From positions 1 to 64,000 of the forward strand of contig DVNQ01000043.1 of the NCBI GenBank assembly GCA_018714245.1: a stretch of DNA of 64,000 nt. Reading direction: 5' to 3'. A program made the position numbers and the translations under genes. Position 1 is the stretch's first letter. Every line of letters starts with the position of its first letter. Of this stretch, positions 29,019 through 37,849 are shown one piece after another. The DNA comes from Candidatus Avilachnospira avicola (GTDB lineage Bacteria; Bacillota; Clostridia; Lachnospirales; Lachnospiraceae). The notes below the pieces were generated by a model that was given only the letters and a program-made list of their open reading frames with translations, did no database searches and was not told the origin of the DNA.

Positions 29019-30209
29019 TTAACGAATGATCTCGATCTGACTCTTCCTGAACCTTACGCAATCCGCATCCTTCTGATGTATCTCGCTGTCAGCTCTGAAA
29101 GGCTTTGTTCCCCTCATCTCAGCTATAAGTGCAGCCACAAGATCCATGGGGATGTGCTGCATGAATACATGCATCCAGGGTGATCTTGCCTCAGGTGTCC
29201 TGAATACTACTGCATTCTCAGGGAACAGTGAAGCATCTCCGTTAGTGATTACGGCAACATGGCTCCTGAGCCTGCACATTACTCTTATGGTCTCCAGCTC
29301 ACGCCCAAAGGAAGGAGAATCAGTATTTGCTATGATGAATGTTCCTACCTTGTCCACGTTCTCGATGAAGTAATTGATATGGCACCAGCCCTCAGAGTCA
29401 TCGTTGGTGGTAAGTCCGCCGAAGGCCTCTACCATCTTGGCAGATCCGAAGAAGGCAGTCGCATAGTCAGCTCCGTCTCCAACGAAGTCCATAACCTCAA
29501 CTCCGTCCTTCTCCCACTTCTCTGCAAGCTCAAGAGCCTGCTCGGAAAGTCTGCTCATAACACTTCCGCTGTAGGAGTTTGCATATGCCAGAAGTCCGTT
29601 CCTGCAGGCCTCTGCCTGGGACATGGTGATCTGTCCCTTTGCCCTGCTCATGTAAAATCCGAACATCATGAGCGAGAACATGGAAGTGTAATAGCTGGTA
29701 ACATTGGGTGCCGAGCCATAGGAAGGCAGATACATGGGTATAATATAAGAGGAATTCTCTGCCAGCTCGCTGTTGGGGTTGGTGGTAAATGCCACGCTGG
29801 TACCGCCTATTTCCTTCATCCTCCTGGCAGCCTCAGTAGGCCTTCTGGGTGATCCGGATATGGACACCGAGCAGAGCAGGTTCTTGGTAAGCGTAGTAGG
29901 CTCCCATCCCTTATAAGTATTGTAGTATCTGGAAAATTCTATGTTCCTGAGAGCGTCAGTGGGGGTTCCGGGTACCATACCGGTCTTTGTGGAAGTATCG
30001 GCATTTTCGAAAACAGGCTTTGCTGCTATGGAAGCACAGTAGCTGTCCCCACATCCGGTAAGCATTACACGGGAAGTGTTTCTAACCACATCCTCAGGAA
30101 CGCAATTGCTGAACAGCTCAAAGGGCTCATTTGCAGCTATTGCATTTATATCCTTTACAGAATTTCTGATCTGATCCAGCATAACGCTGTTGTAATCCTT
30201 ATGAGTCAT
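29019..30209 (-). CDS. SIS-domain sugar isomerase/deglycase-like protein, copy 2
   Basis: A 396-residue protein with two SIS (sugar isomerase) domains. It shares TGCGDS near residues 51-56, GSAKMVEAFGG, DDSEGWCHINYF and TPSFGR-like PSFGRELETI with the upstream copy, so the two arose by duplication. The phosphate-binding Ser loop reads SVSISGSPRRPTEA, whereas copy 1 has the standard SYSGE, so sugar binding may differ. Related SIS proteins include FrlB-type fructosamine 6-phosphate deglycases and AgaS-like isomerases. Exact reaction unknown. Followed by the canonical YjbQ protein. Confidence 0.8.
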   Translation of the reverse strand: MTHKDYNSVMLDQIRNSVKDINAIAANEPFELFSNCVPEDVVRNTSRVMLTGCGDSYCASIAAKPVFENADTSTKTGMVPGTPTDALRNIEFSRYYNTYKGWEPTTLTKNLLCSVSISGSPRRPTEAARRMKEIGGTSVAFTTNPNSELAENSSYIIPMYLPSYGSAPNVTSYYTSMFSLMMFGFYMSRAKGQITMSQAEACRNGLLAYANSYSGSVMSRLSEQALELAEKWEKDGVEVMDFVGDGADYATAFFGSAKMVEAFGGLTTNDDSEGWCHINYFIENVDKVGTFIIANTDSPSFGRELETIRVMCRLRSHVAVITNGDASLFPENAVVFRTPEARSPWMHVFMQHIPMDLVAALIAEMRGTKPFRADSEIHQKDADCVRFRKSQIEIIR

Positions 30210-30225
30210 CGCTGCTTTCTCCTCC

Positions 30226-30639
30226 TTATTCTCCCATGATCAGAACATCGATCTTTCTGTTCTGCGGGCCGTCATAATCAAGCATGAATACACCCATGCC
30301 TTCCATGTCCAAAAGAGCTCCGTCCTTTAGTGCCAGTGTCAGGCTCTGTCCGAATATGGCAGCCTTGATATGTCCTGCAGCATCCTCAGGGGATTCCTCA
30401 TTTTTAAAATTGATCCTTGCGGGTACGATCTTTCTGATCTCGCTGATCACGTCGCATAAAACCGTATCCTTTACGGCAGTCCTTACGATTCCGACTGTAG
30501 GGTCGCAGCTCTGGATCACTGCTATGCCATTCTTTATACCGCTTTTTTCGATGTCCTTTGCGATGAGATCATTGAGGATCTCTGCGCCGTCTCTCTTTGA
30601 GCCAATTACATGAGAATCTGTATATACCATATCATTCAC
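30226..30639 (-). CDS. YjbQ-family protein, divergent copy
   Basis: A 137-residue paralogue of the YjbQ protein at 28595-29005. The fold-defining DAAGHIKAAIFG and DYDGPQNRKIDVLI are kept, but the His-Thr-Thr of the active cleft is Asp46-Pro-Thr in CDPTVGIV. This could be a non-catalytic subunit or an altered enzyme. It begins one base after the stop of SIS copy 1 (30641-31789) and is followed by SIS copy 2, so SIS and YjbQ genes alternate. No frameshift is seen. Confidence 0.8.
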   Translation of the reverse strand: MNDMVYTDSHVIGSKRDGAEILNDLIAKDIEKSGIKNGIAVIQSCDPTVGIVRTAVKDTVLCDVISEIRKIVPARINFKNEESPEDAAGHIKAAIFGQSLTLALKDGALLDMEGMGVFMLDYDGPQNRKIDVLIMGE

Positions 30640-30640
30640 C

Positions 30641-31789
30641 TCACACGATCTCTATCCTGGTGCCTTCCTTGAGCCTCTGATTGAGCTCGGGAACGTCAAA
30701 CCTGGGATCTCCTTCTCTGAATGCCTTGCCGTCCTTCATAGCTGCAATATATCCTGCAACCATATCAAAAGGAATGTGCTGAAGCAGTGGATTCAGCCAG
30801 AAATATCTGGGAGAAACAGTAGTTACCACATCCATGCCCTCAGGGAACTCCGAAGCATCCGCATCGCTCACTATCATGCAGGGGCTTCCAAGAGACTTTA
30901 TGGCATTGATGGTCTCCTTTACCCTTCCAAAGGAAGGCGTGGTCTTGTTGGTGGTTACGACTCTGCCGATGGTCTCAGGATTCATGAGGAAATAGTTGAT
31001 ATGGCACCAGTCCTCGGAATCATCATAGGTGGTATATCCGCCCCAGGTCTCAATAACCTTCGCGGATCCGAAATATGCAGTAGCATATTCTGCATAATCA
31101 CCGATGAAGTCCATACATCTGAGATCCTTCCATCTCTGGGCTATGTCAAAGCACTGATCCTCCATGGCCGGGAGGCTCTTATTGAATTCATGGGACCAGT
31201 CCGTGATTGCCGCCTTCATATCCTTGTACTCTTCAGCGGATATGGTAGTCTTTGCCCTTCCGATCCTGAGTGCAAGAAGCATCAAGGAAAGCATGGAAGC
31301 TATGTAGGTGGTACCTCCGGGGAAGTACTCTCCGCCCTCAGGAAGTCCGACATTTATCATATGCCTGCAGGCCTTTGCAAGCCTGGACTGGGGATTTGCG
31401 GTTATGGCAAGGGTATTTGCGCCATACTTTGCAGCACGCTGAGCACACTCCACTGCCCTTGTTGCCTCTCCGGAATATGAGATTGCAATAACGAGAGGGG
31501 TGTTGGGGCTGTATCCAAGGTTCTTTGAGTTGAGATGTCTCGAGAAATCCACTGCACGCATAACATTGGTCTCCACCTTTGTAAGCGCCTCAAATGCAGG
31601 CTTTGCTGCTACGCCTGCAAGCCAGCTGTCTCCGCATCCGGTGATGAAGATCTTCTGAGCGTCAAAGATCTCCTTTGCCGGAAGAACCGTATCAAGCTGG
31701 GCCTCCACCTTGGCCTTTACGATCCCGATCATCTCATCAGCTACTCTTGCCTGTCTGATCAATGATGTTTCAAAATCATTCTTATTCAC
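30641..31789 (-). CDS. SIS-domain sugar isomerase/deglycase-like protein, copy 1
   Basis: A 382-residue two-SIS-domain protein. TGCGDS (about 50-55) and the standard phosphate-sugar loop SYSGEATRA (from Ser104) are intact; GSAKVIETWGGYTTYDDSE and PLLQHIPFDMVAGYI are shared with copy 2. Such proteins move or remove amino groups of phosphorylated sugars, or isomerise them (GlmS-, AgaS-, FrlB-like). In a cluster with kinases and nucleoside hydrolases it probably acts on a phosphorylated sugar or glycated product (inference). Confidence 0.82.
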   Translation of the reverse strand: MNKNDFETSLIRQARVADEMIGIVKAKVEAQLDTVLPAKEIFDAQKIFITGCGDSWLAGVAAKPAFEALTKVETNVMRAVDFSRHLNSKNLGYSPNTPLVIAISYSGEATRAVECAQRAAKYGANTLAITANPQSRLAKACRHMINVGLPEGGEYFPGGTTYIASMLSLMLLALRIGRAKTTISAEEYKDMKAAITDWSHEFNKSLPAMEDQCFDIAQRWKDLRCMDFIGDYAEYATAYFGSAKVIETWGGYTTYDDSEDWCHINYFLMNPETIGRVVTTNKTTPSFGRVKETINAIKSLGSPCMIVSDADASEFPEGMDVVTTVSPRYFWLNPLLQHIPFDMVAGYIAAMKDGKAFREGDPRFDVPELNQRLKEGTRIEIV

Positions 31790-31802
31790 AAGAATTCCTC
31801 CT

Positions 31803-32756
31803 TTATCCTTGAGTCATCTTTTTATATATGGTCTGCGCCAATTCAAGTGTTTCCTTCTGAGTCTTTTCAGACATATCCGGATAAGGGCCATACTGTCTTA
31901 CATTATAGGATGCTATCACATTTCCGATTATGCAGCACATAAGGGGATCATAGCCCTCGCAGTATGCCCACATAGTAGCCGCCGTGGAGCTGTTTCCGCA
32001 GCCTGTGGGATCTATCTCCTGCTCTCTGGGCACTGAGCTGATCATGGGAACGAAATATTCCTTGCCCTCATCGATCATGCATGCTCCGGCACTTCCGACC
32101 CTGAAATATACGGGACGGTCAAGCTGCTTCAGCATCTTTACGGAGTCCTCCACATTGTCTGTTCCGAAGATACGATAGCTCTCAGGCTTGTTGCAGGAAA
32201 AGATGTCCACTATCTTCAGTCTCTCCTTGACCTCATCCATTCCTCCATGTCTGAAGGATTCTCCAAGGCTGTCCACCTGTGACTCCGGGATTTCCCACAT
32301 GAGCTTGAAATCATATTTTTTCTTGTATTCAAGCATTCCTTTTTCAAACTCTTCATCTATGCCTGAGCTTCTGGATATGCCCTTTACCTCAGATATGAAG
32401 GGCTCATAATCCTTTGCACTCATGATCATCTCGGGAATGTTATAGAACTCATATTCATCACCGTAAATTGAATACTCAATATATTTTCCCTCAGGATCAT
32501 ATACGAGTTCATTGTAGATGGTTTTGTCCGAGCGTACATAGAGGCCGTCTCTGGTACAGTTATTCCTGTTGAACCACTCTCCGTAATACTTTTCAAAGTC
32601 CTCTCCGACTCCGCTCAGAAGCATGGAGTCCGGAGTGCATTGTCTGAGTGCTGCAAAGGCATACATCCCCGAGCCGCCCATGATGTCCTCTATCACTCTT
32701 CCATCTGTAAATATCAGTCGGTTGGTGATGACAGAGCCGTCAGCTATATACTTCAT
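31803..32756 (-). CDS. Divergent PfkB-fold protein with GCGN in place of GAGD
   Basis: A 317-residue ribokinase-fold protein. It has IMGGSGMYAFAAL near the N-terminus and IDPTGCGNSSTAA near residues 248-260, the equivalent of the catalytic DTTGAGD loop. The general-base Asp is Asn255, as in some divergent family members, so kinase activity is uncertain. The middle part includes NKPESYRIFG and YFRVGSAGACMID. It heads the SIS-YjbQ segment and starts just after a terminator; no separate promoter is visible. The substrate is unknown. Confidence 0.75.
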   Translation of the reverse strand: MKYIADGSVITNRLIFTDGRVIEDIMGGSGMYAFAALRQCTPDSMLLSGVGEDFEKYYGEWFNRNNCTRDGLYVRSDKTIYNELVYDPEGKYIEYSIYGDEYEFYNIPEMIMSAKDYEPFISEVKGISRSSGIDEEFEKGMLEYKKKYDFKLMWEIPESQVDSLGESFRHGGMDEVKERLKIVDIFSCNKPESYRIFGTDNVEDSVKMLKQLDRPVYFRVGSAGACMIDEGKEYFVPMISSVPREQEIDPTGCGNSSTAATMWAYCEGYDPLMCCIIGNVIASYNVRQYGPYPDMSEKTQKETLELAQTIYKKMTQG

Positions 32757-32772
32757 AAGCCTTCTCTCCTGT

Positions 32773-32800
32773 AAAAATGGGGGCCGGAAATCCGACCCCC
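32773..32800 (-). terminator. Internal terminator between importer genes and the SIS-YjbQ segment
   Basis: On the minus strand a stem GGGGG...CCCCC with inner GGA/TCC pairs is followed by ATTTTT. The next gene starts only 17 bases later, so downstream genes are probably transcribed by partial read-through. Confidence 0.75.
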
Positions 32801-32890
32801 ATCATTTGATTTGTAAAAGCTTCCTTGATCTATCGGGATAAGATTGCTCTTTTACCTTATATTCTTTTGTCAAGGGATCAAAACCCGGGC

Positions 32891-33811
32891 TTATTTAGCC
32901 TTTACCTTCTTCTTTCTGGTTCCGCTCATTCCGGCGAAGCACAGACCGATGATGGTGATGATATAAGGTATCATGGAAGCGAACTGGTAAGGAAGCCTGA
33001 AGCCCTGAGCTATGTTTGCAAGGGCGTCAGCGGCTCCGAATACCAGGGCAAACAGGGCGGCTCCGATGGGATGGCCCGATGCCAGGTTGCAGGCAGCTAT
33101 ACCTATGAATCCACGTCCGGAAACCATGTCCTTTGTGAAGTAAGGTATGTATGCCATTGACATGAAAATGCCTCCGAAGGAAGCAAGCAGTCCGGATATC
33201 AGAAGGGCGATGAACTTTGTCCTGTTGACATTGATACCTACGGATACTGCAGCTGAAGGATCCTCACCAACGGATCTGATCCTCAGTCCAAGAGGTGTCT
33301 TGAATATGAATATGAACACCAGTATCGTGCATATGATGGCTACATATGTCAGTACGTTCTGATCTCCTATGAGTGCTCCGATAACGGGTACATTCTCAAG
33401 GAACTCAAGATGAATGTTGGGGAATGCATAGCTCGTAACCGAGGTGGTATCGGACTTACGTCCAAGAAGCATATACATAAGGTATATGGTACCACAGCTT
33501 CCCAACGTATTAAGCGCCAGACCTATAAGCATTGCATCCGTATCCAGATAAAGCACGAAATATGCAAATATCAGTGCTATGATCATTCCGGCTATGATGC
33601 CTACCAGTGCTCCTAAAAGTACTGATCCGGTAAAAGCACTGCCGAGGGCTCCGCCAAGTGCAGCAAAGAGCATCATTCCTTCATAGGCGATACAAAGGAT
33701 ATCTGCCTTACGGCCTAAGCATGCCGCCATGGCTACAAACACCAGAGGAGTAGCCATGCGGACGGCTGAGCTTAAAAAGTTCGCGGATAAAATCGCATCA
33801 ATTATACTCAT
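32891..33811 (-). CDS. Nucleoside ABC importer permease (YufQ-like)
   Basis: A 306-residue permease with about eight to ten membrane helices, of the branched-chain amino acid/ribose permease superfamily found in BMP-type nucleoside importers. The EAA-like loop GLRIRSVGEDPSAAVSVGINV is the coupling helix to the ATPase; FGGIFMSMAYIPYFTKDMVSGRGFIGIA is another family stretch, shown here by GRGFIGIAA. It overlaps the other permease by four bases. It is the last importer gene before the internal terminator. Confidence 0.9.
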   Translation of the reverse strand: MSIIDAILSANFLSSAVRMATPLVFVAMAACLGRKADILCIAYEGMMLFAALGGALGSAFTGSVLLGALVGIIAGMIIALIFAYFVLYLDTDAMLIGLALNTLGSCGTIYLMYMLLGRKSDTTSVTSYAFPNIHLEFLENVPVIGALIGDQNVLTYVAIICTILVFIFIFKTPLGLRIRSVGEDPSAAVSVGINVNRTKFIALLISGLLASFGGIFMSMAYIPYFTKDMVSGRGFIGIAACNLASGHPIGAALFALVFGAADALANIAQGFRLPYQFASMIPYIITIIGLCFAGMSGTRKKKVKAK

Positions 33812-34920
33812 CCTTCTACCTCCTCATGATTTTCCATGCTCTCCATCTGCTTTCTGGCATTCTTTACTATCGCCTTCTTCTCGAAGCTATAGAGCAGTCC
33901 GCGGGCAGCTATCATAACGATGATTACCTGCTGAGCGATCTCTACGATCTCTACAGGTACTACGGAAGTTATGTTAAGTACATCCGCAGATGTTCTGATA
34001 TATGCCAGGAACGCTGAAGCCGCAAGTGCACCGATGGGGTTGTTTCTTGCAAGGGTCGCAACCATGATTCCATCCCATCCATACTGAGGGGATGCTACCC
34101 AGTTAAGCCTTGCATAGTAGCCGCTGACCTCAGTTGCTCCTCCGACACCTGTCAGAAAGCCTGCAACGATGGAAGAAAGGAGGATGACTTTCGCTACCTT
34201 TATTCCTGAGAAGTGTGCAAACCTTGAGTTGGCGCCGACTGTACGGCACTGGTATCCGAAGGTGGTCTTGAAAAGTATGAACCAGGTAAGTGCAACAGCA
34301 GCCAGGGCAATGAATATACCTACATGGAACTGTCCGCCGCCAAGGCTCACCTTAGCAAGCTTTGCGCTGTCGGCTACAAGATAAGTTGCCTCATATCCTG
34401 CTCCGGGATCACGGAAGGGACCCGTAACAAGATAGTTTGCAAAGAATGTACATACATAGTTCAGCATCAGGGATGATACGACTATGTTTGCATTGAACTT
34501 GACCTGAAGGATGGCAGGGATCAGAAGCACTGCCGCTGCTGAAACCGCACCCGTAAGGGCCATGATCACAAAATGGATAACAGGAGGCATGCCCTGAGCC
34601 GCACCTACTGCTGCAGCCATAACCGCTGCCACATAGAATGCTCCTTCAACCGCCAGGTTCGATACGCCTGACTGGAACAGGAGGCAGATCGCGCAGCTGG
34701 TGAATATTATAGGGCACATCTTGATGATGAATGTGGTGAATCTGCTGAGGCTGGAAACCGGAGCAGTAATGAATGTTATGACATCATTTGCAAGGTTCTC
34801 CGAGCTCAGCGCAATCATTATAAAGCAGAATACGAGTGCCACTGCTACGGAAATAAGGGTCCTTATGACAGAAAACCTTTTCTCTATCTGTTCCGCTGTG
34901 AGATAAGTCTTCTTATTCAT
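33808..34920 (-). CDS. Nucleoside ABC importer permease (YufP-like)
   Basis: A 370-residue permease with a cytoplasmic N-terminus (EQIEKRFSVIRTLI) and about ten helices. The coupling segment FGYQCRTVGANSRFAHFSGI matches this permease type, and GWDGIMVATLARNNPIGALAA is highly conserved in BMP-system permeases. It overlaps the ATPase gene by eight bases and the second permease by four, so the importer is translated as a unit. Confidence 0.9.
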   Translation of the reverse strand: MNKKTYLTAEQIEKRFSVIRTLISVAVALVFCFIMIALSSENLANDVITFITAPVSSLSRFTTFIIKMCPIIFTSCAICLLFQSGVSNLAVEGAFYVAAVMAAAVGAAQGMPPVIHFVIMALTGAVSAAAVLLIPAILQVKFNANIVVSSLMLNYVCTFFANYLVTGPFRDPGAGYEATYLVADSAKLAKVSLGGGQFHVGIFIALAAVALTWFILFKTTFGYQCRTVGANSRFAHFSGIKVAKVILLSSIVAGFLTGVGGATEVSGYYARLNWVASPQYGWDGIMVATLARNNPIGALAASAFLAYIRTSADVLNITSVVPVEIVEIAQQVIIVMIAARGLLYSFEKKAIVKNARKQMESMENHEEVEG

Positions 34921-36499
34921 GAACTACACCTCCTATCTCCGCATCATCCTGTTTCTTTATACCAAGCATGTACTCTCCGAGTACCTCAGGGGTGATGCCC
35001 GTAAGGTCAGGGAAGTATGCCACTATCTTTCCTTCAAACATAACTACTATACTGTCACTGACATTTATCAGCTCGTTAAGGTCTGCTGAGAACAGGAGCA
35101 CTGCGGTGTCCTTTTCATCTCTCAGTTCAACAATCTTACGACGGATGAGGTCAGTAGCTCCTACGTCTATACCTCTGGTAGGGTGAGCTACCACAAGGAG
35201 CTTAGGATCGGAAGAGAACTCTCTTGCTGCAACGACCTTCTGTACGTTACCGCCTGAAAGAGTCTTGATAGGCGCCTCAGGTCCGTCACACTTTACAACG
35301 AACTCCTTGATGAGTCTCTTTGCCTCATCTCTGATATATGCCTTGTTCTGAACACCGTTCTTCTGGTATTCAGGCTTATAATATCTCTCAGAGATCATGT
35401 TCTCCTCTATGGACTGATTTGAAGAAACTCCATAGATCATACGGTCCTCATGGACCATGGATACCTTTCTCTTTCTGATACTATCTATGCTGCAGCCTGC
35501 AATGCTCTTTCCTTCGATCTCTATGGTACCCTTCTCTATGGGAAGAAGTCCGCATATGGTCTCGGAAAGCTCAGACTGTCCGTTACCTTCTACTCCGGCA
35601 ACGCCAAGGATCTCTCCGGCTCTTACGTCAAAGGAAATGCCGTCAATGGCCTTGACTCCGAATTTGTTTGTGTGTACAAGATCTCTCACCTTAAGGACTG
35701 TCTGCTTGGGCTCTGCCTTCTTCTTCTCTATGTCGAGGATGACATCCCTGCCGACCATCATCCTGGATATACCATGGATGGAAACGTCCTTAAGCTCTGC
35801 GGTACCGGTCACCTGTCCAAGTCTCAGAACGGTGATCCTGTCGCAGATCTGCTTTACCTCCTGGAGCTTATGGCTGATGAACACTATGGTATAGCCCTGG
35901 TTCTTCAGATTTATGAGCTGCTCAAAAAGCTCATCCGTCTCCTGAGGAGTAAGTACCGCCGTAGGCTCGTCAAGGATAAGTATCTTGACGCCTCTCAGAA
36001 GTACCTTAAGTATCTCAACTCTCTGCTTATAGCCTACCGAAAGATCCTTGATAAGTGCTTCAGGATCAATGGGAAGGTTGAATTTCTTGGCAGTTTGCTC
36101 GGTAAGCTCAACTGCCTTCTTATGGTCAAATAAAAATCTTGACTTTCTGGGTTCTACGCCCAGGACCATATTCTCTGCCACACTGAGGGAATCCACCAGC
36201 ATGAAGTGCTGATGCACCATTCCGATACCAAGATCTATGGCCTGAAGAGGATTCTGTATATGGACCTCCTTGCCGTTGAGCATAATCCTTCCGCTCTCAG
36301 GCTGCTCATGTCCAAACAGGACTTTCATAAGCGTCGTCTTTCCTGCACCGTTCTCCCCTACCAGTCCGTGTATCTCGCCTCTGCGCAGCTCAAGGGTAAT
36401 GTCCTTGTTGGCGACAAAACCGTTGTCGTAGATCTTGGTTATGTTTTCCATAGCCAGCACGACATCGTGGTTATTATCCATTATTTTTTCGTTTTCCAT
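34913..36499 (-). CDS. Nucleoside ABC importer ATPase (two ABC domains, YufO-like)
   Basis: A 528-residue protein of two fused ABC domains. Domain 1: Walker A GENGAGKTTL, signature LSVGYKQRVEI and Walker B ILILDEPTAVL. Domain 2: degenerate Walker A GVEGNGQSEL, signature LSGGNVQKVV and LLVVAHPTRGID. Such an asymmetric pair is normal in ribose- and nucleoside-type importers. The stop region overlaps the permease start. A GC-rich hairpin separates it from the lipoprotein gene. Confidence 0.94.
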   Translation of the reverse strand: MENEKIMDNNHDVVLAMENITKIYDNGFVANKDITLELRRGEIHGLVGENGAGKTTLMKVLFGHEQPESGRIMLNGKEVHIQNPLQAIDLGIGMVHQHFMLVDSLSVAENMVLGVEPRKSRFLFDHKKAVELTEQTAKKFNLPIDPEALIKDLSVGYKQRVEILKVLLRGVKILILDEPTAVLTPQETDELFEQLINLKNQGYTIVFISHKLQEVKQICDRITVLRLGQVTGTAELKDVSIHGISRMMVGRDVILDIEKKKAEPKQTVLKVRDLVHTNKFGVKAIDGISFDVRAGEILGVAGVEGNGQSELSETICGLLPIEKGTIEIEGKSIAGCSIDSIRKRKVSMVHEDRMIYGVSSNQSIEENMISERYYKPEYQKNGVQNKAYIRDEAKRLIKEFVVKCDGPEAPIKTLSGGNVQKVVAAREFSSDPKLLVVAHPTRGIDVGATDLIRRKIVELRDEKDTAVLLFSADLNELINVSDSIVVMFEGKIVAYFPDLTGITPEVLGEYMLGIKKQDDAEIGGVVHE

Positions 36500-36539
36500 A
36501 TACCCCTAACTCCAATACAGAACTGCTACTTGTTATTAT

Positions 36540-36572
36540 GGGCGGGACGCCCCATAACGCGGCGTCCCGTCC
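36540..36572 (-). repeat. GC-rich hairpin between lipoprotein and ATPase genes
   Basis: Stem GGGACGCC/GGCGTCCC plus four outer pairs (one G-T), 9-base loop, no U-tract. Such hairpins often protect the binding-protein mRNA from 3' decay so that the lipoprotein is made in excess; this role is inference. Confidence 0.6.
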
Positions 36573-36602
36573 CTTACCAAATGCTATTTGATATCAATCT
36601 GA

Positions 36603-37802
36603 TCAGAAGGGAGCTGCCTCTGCCTTCTTCTCGTTTACATAATCCTCGGTAGCGCCTACAGCTGTACCAACCTCGATCTTGCCGGCCTTAAGGTCCTCAA
36701 CGATAGCCTGGAACTGCTCGTAAACCTCGGGCATTCCTTCCTTAACAATTCTGTCGAACTGAGGAGTCTCGATCATCTCAAGATATCCGGAGTCAACTCC
36801 GAAGTTAACGTTCTGACCGAACTCAAGCTCTCCGTTGTAGAATGCTACCATTGCATCATATACTGCATAGCCGAACTGCTTGATAGCCGAAGATACAACA
36901 TACTTTGCGGTCTCGGGCTGAGTCTGCTCAAGAGTTGCACCAAAGTCGGTATCAACGCCGAATGCATAATGTCCGGTCTCAGCTGCTGCCTCGCAAAGTC
37001 CGAATCCAGCGCCGCCGCAAACTGCGAAGCTTACATCTGCGCCCATGTCGTACTGGGTAAGAGCGAGCTCCTTACACTTTGCAGTGTTAGCCCAGTCACC
37101 AACGTAGGAGTAAAGAACCTCTATGCTGCTGTCAACATAGTTTACGCCATCGATGTAACCAACGAGGAAGTCGTTAACTGCGGTGTTCTCTCCGCCGCCT
37201 ACCCAACCAACTACCTTGTCTTCGTTGGTTCCTTCATATCCTGAAGTGGTCATGAGGGCTGCAAGTGCACCTGCCATGAATGCAAGGGTGTTCTGATCCA
37301 TGGTTATGCTGTAGATGTTGCTGCAGTAGGGAAGTGTATAATCAACGGAAGTATCGAAGAGTATCCACTTCTGATCCGGGAACTGCTCAGCGGTCATCTG
37401 AACATACTCAGGGATGTTGTAGTATCCGGTAACGATAACGTCATAAGCTCCGGATGCTGCGATCTCTCTCAGAGTTGTCTCATGAGCGGAGTTGTCGTTG
37501 TTGCACTCGTAGGTGTTGAGTGTGGATCCTGTCTCCTCACAGAACTTTGTAAGCTCTTCATAGATAAGGTCCTCACAGGACATGGTTCCGAGTGACTGGA
37601 TAACATACATCATGATGTTGAGGGGCTCTCCGGTAGCTTCTGCTGCCTCTCCCTCTGCTGCAGCCTCTTCTCCCTCAGCTGCTGCTTCAGTCTCAGCCGC
37701 TGCCTCAGTAGCGGCCTCAGTGGCATCTGCTCCGCCACCGCATGCTGCAAGGCTCATCACTGTCATAGAGAGAGCCAGTACCAATGATAACAGTTTTTTC
37801 AT
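36603..37802 (-). CDS. BMP-family nucleoside-binding lipoprotein
   Basis: A 399-residue extracytoplasmic substrate-binding protein. The signal peptide ends in the lipobox LAAC (Cys21), then comes a low-complexity Ala/Glu/Thr linker (about 25-60) before the binding domain. Family features include GYYNIPEYVQM-like loops, IYSITMDQNTLAFMAGALAA and VVGWVGGGENTAVNDFLVGY. BMP proteins bind purine or other nucleosides. I start it at the ATG at 37802, preceded by AAAGGAG. It lies upstream of its own ATPase and permeases. Confidence 0.93.
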   Translation of the reverse strand: MKKLLSLVLALSMTVMSLAACGGGADATEAATEAAAETEAAAEGEEAAAEGEAAEATGEPLNIMMYVIQSLGTMSCEDLIYEELTKFCEETGSTLNTYECNNDNSAHETTLREIAASGAYDVIVTGYYNIPEYVQMTAEQFPDQKWILFDTSVDYTLPYCSNIYSITMDQNTLAFMAGALAALMTTSGYEGTNEDKVVGWVGGGENTAVNDFLVGYIDGVNYVDSSIEVLYSYVGDWANTAKCKELALTQYDMGADVSFAVCGGAGFGLCEAAAETGHYAFGVDTDFGATLEQTQPETAKYVVSSAIKQFGYAVYDAMVAFYNGELEFGQNVNFGVDSGYLEMIETPQFDRIVKEGMPEVYEQFQAIVEDLKAGKIEVGTAVGATEDYVNEKKAEAAPF

Positions 37803-37849
37803 ATTCTTCTCCTTTTTTCTATTTTTTACGCTTGCGCGCAATTTTCATA

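Noticed and set aside
32801-32890. Promoter between the permease genes and the PfkB-like gene
   Set aside because: A TTGACA is present on the minus strand but no -10 lies at 16-18 bases; other combinations are poor.
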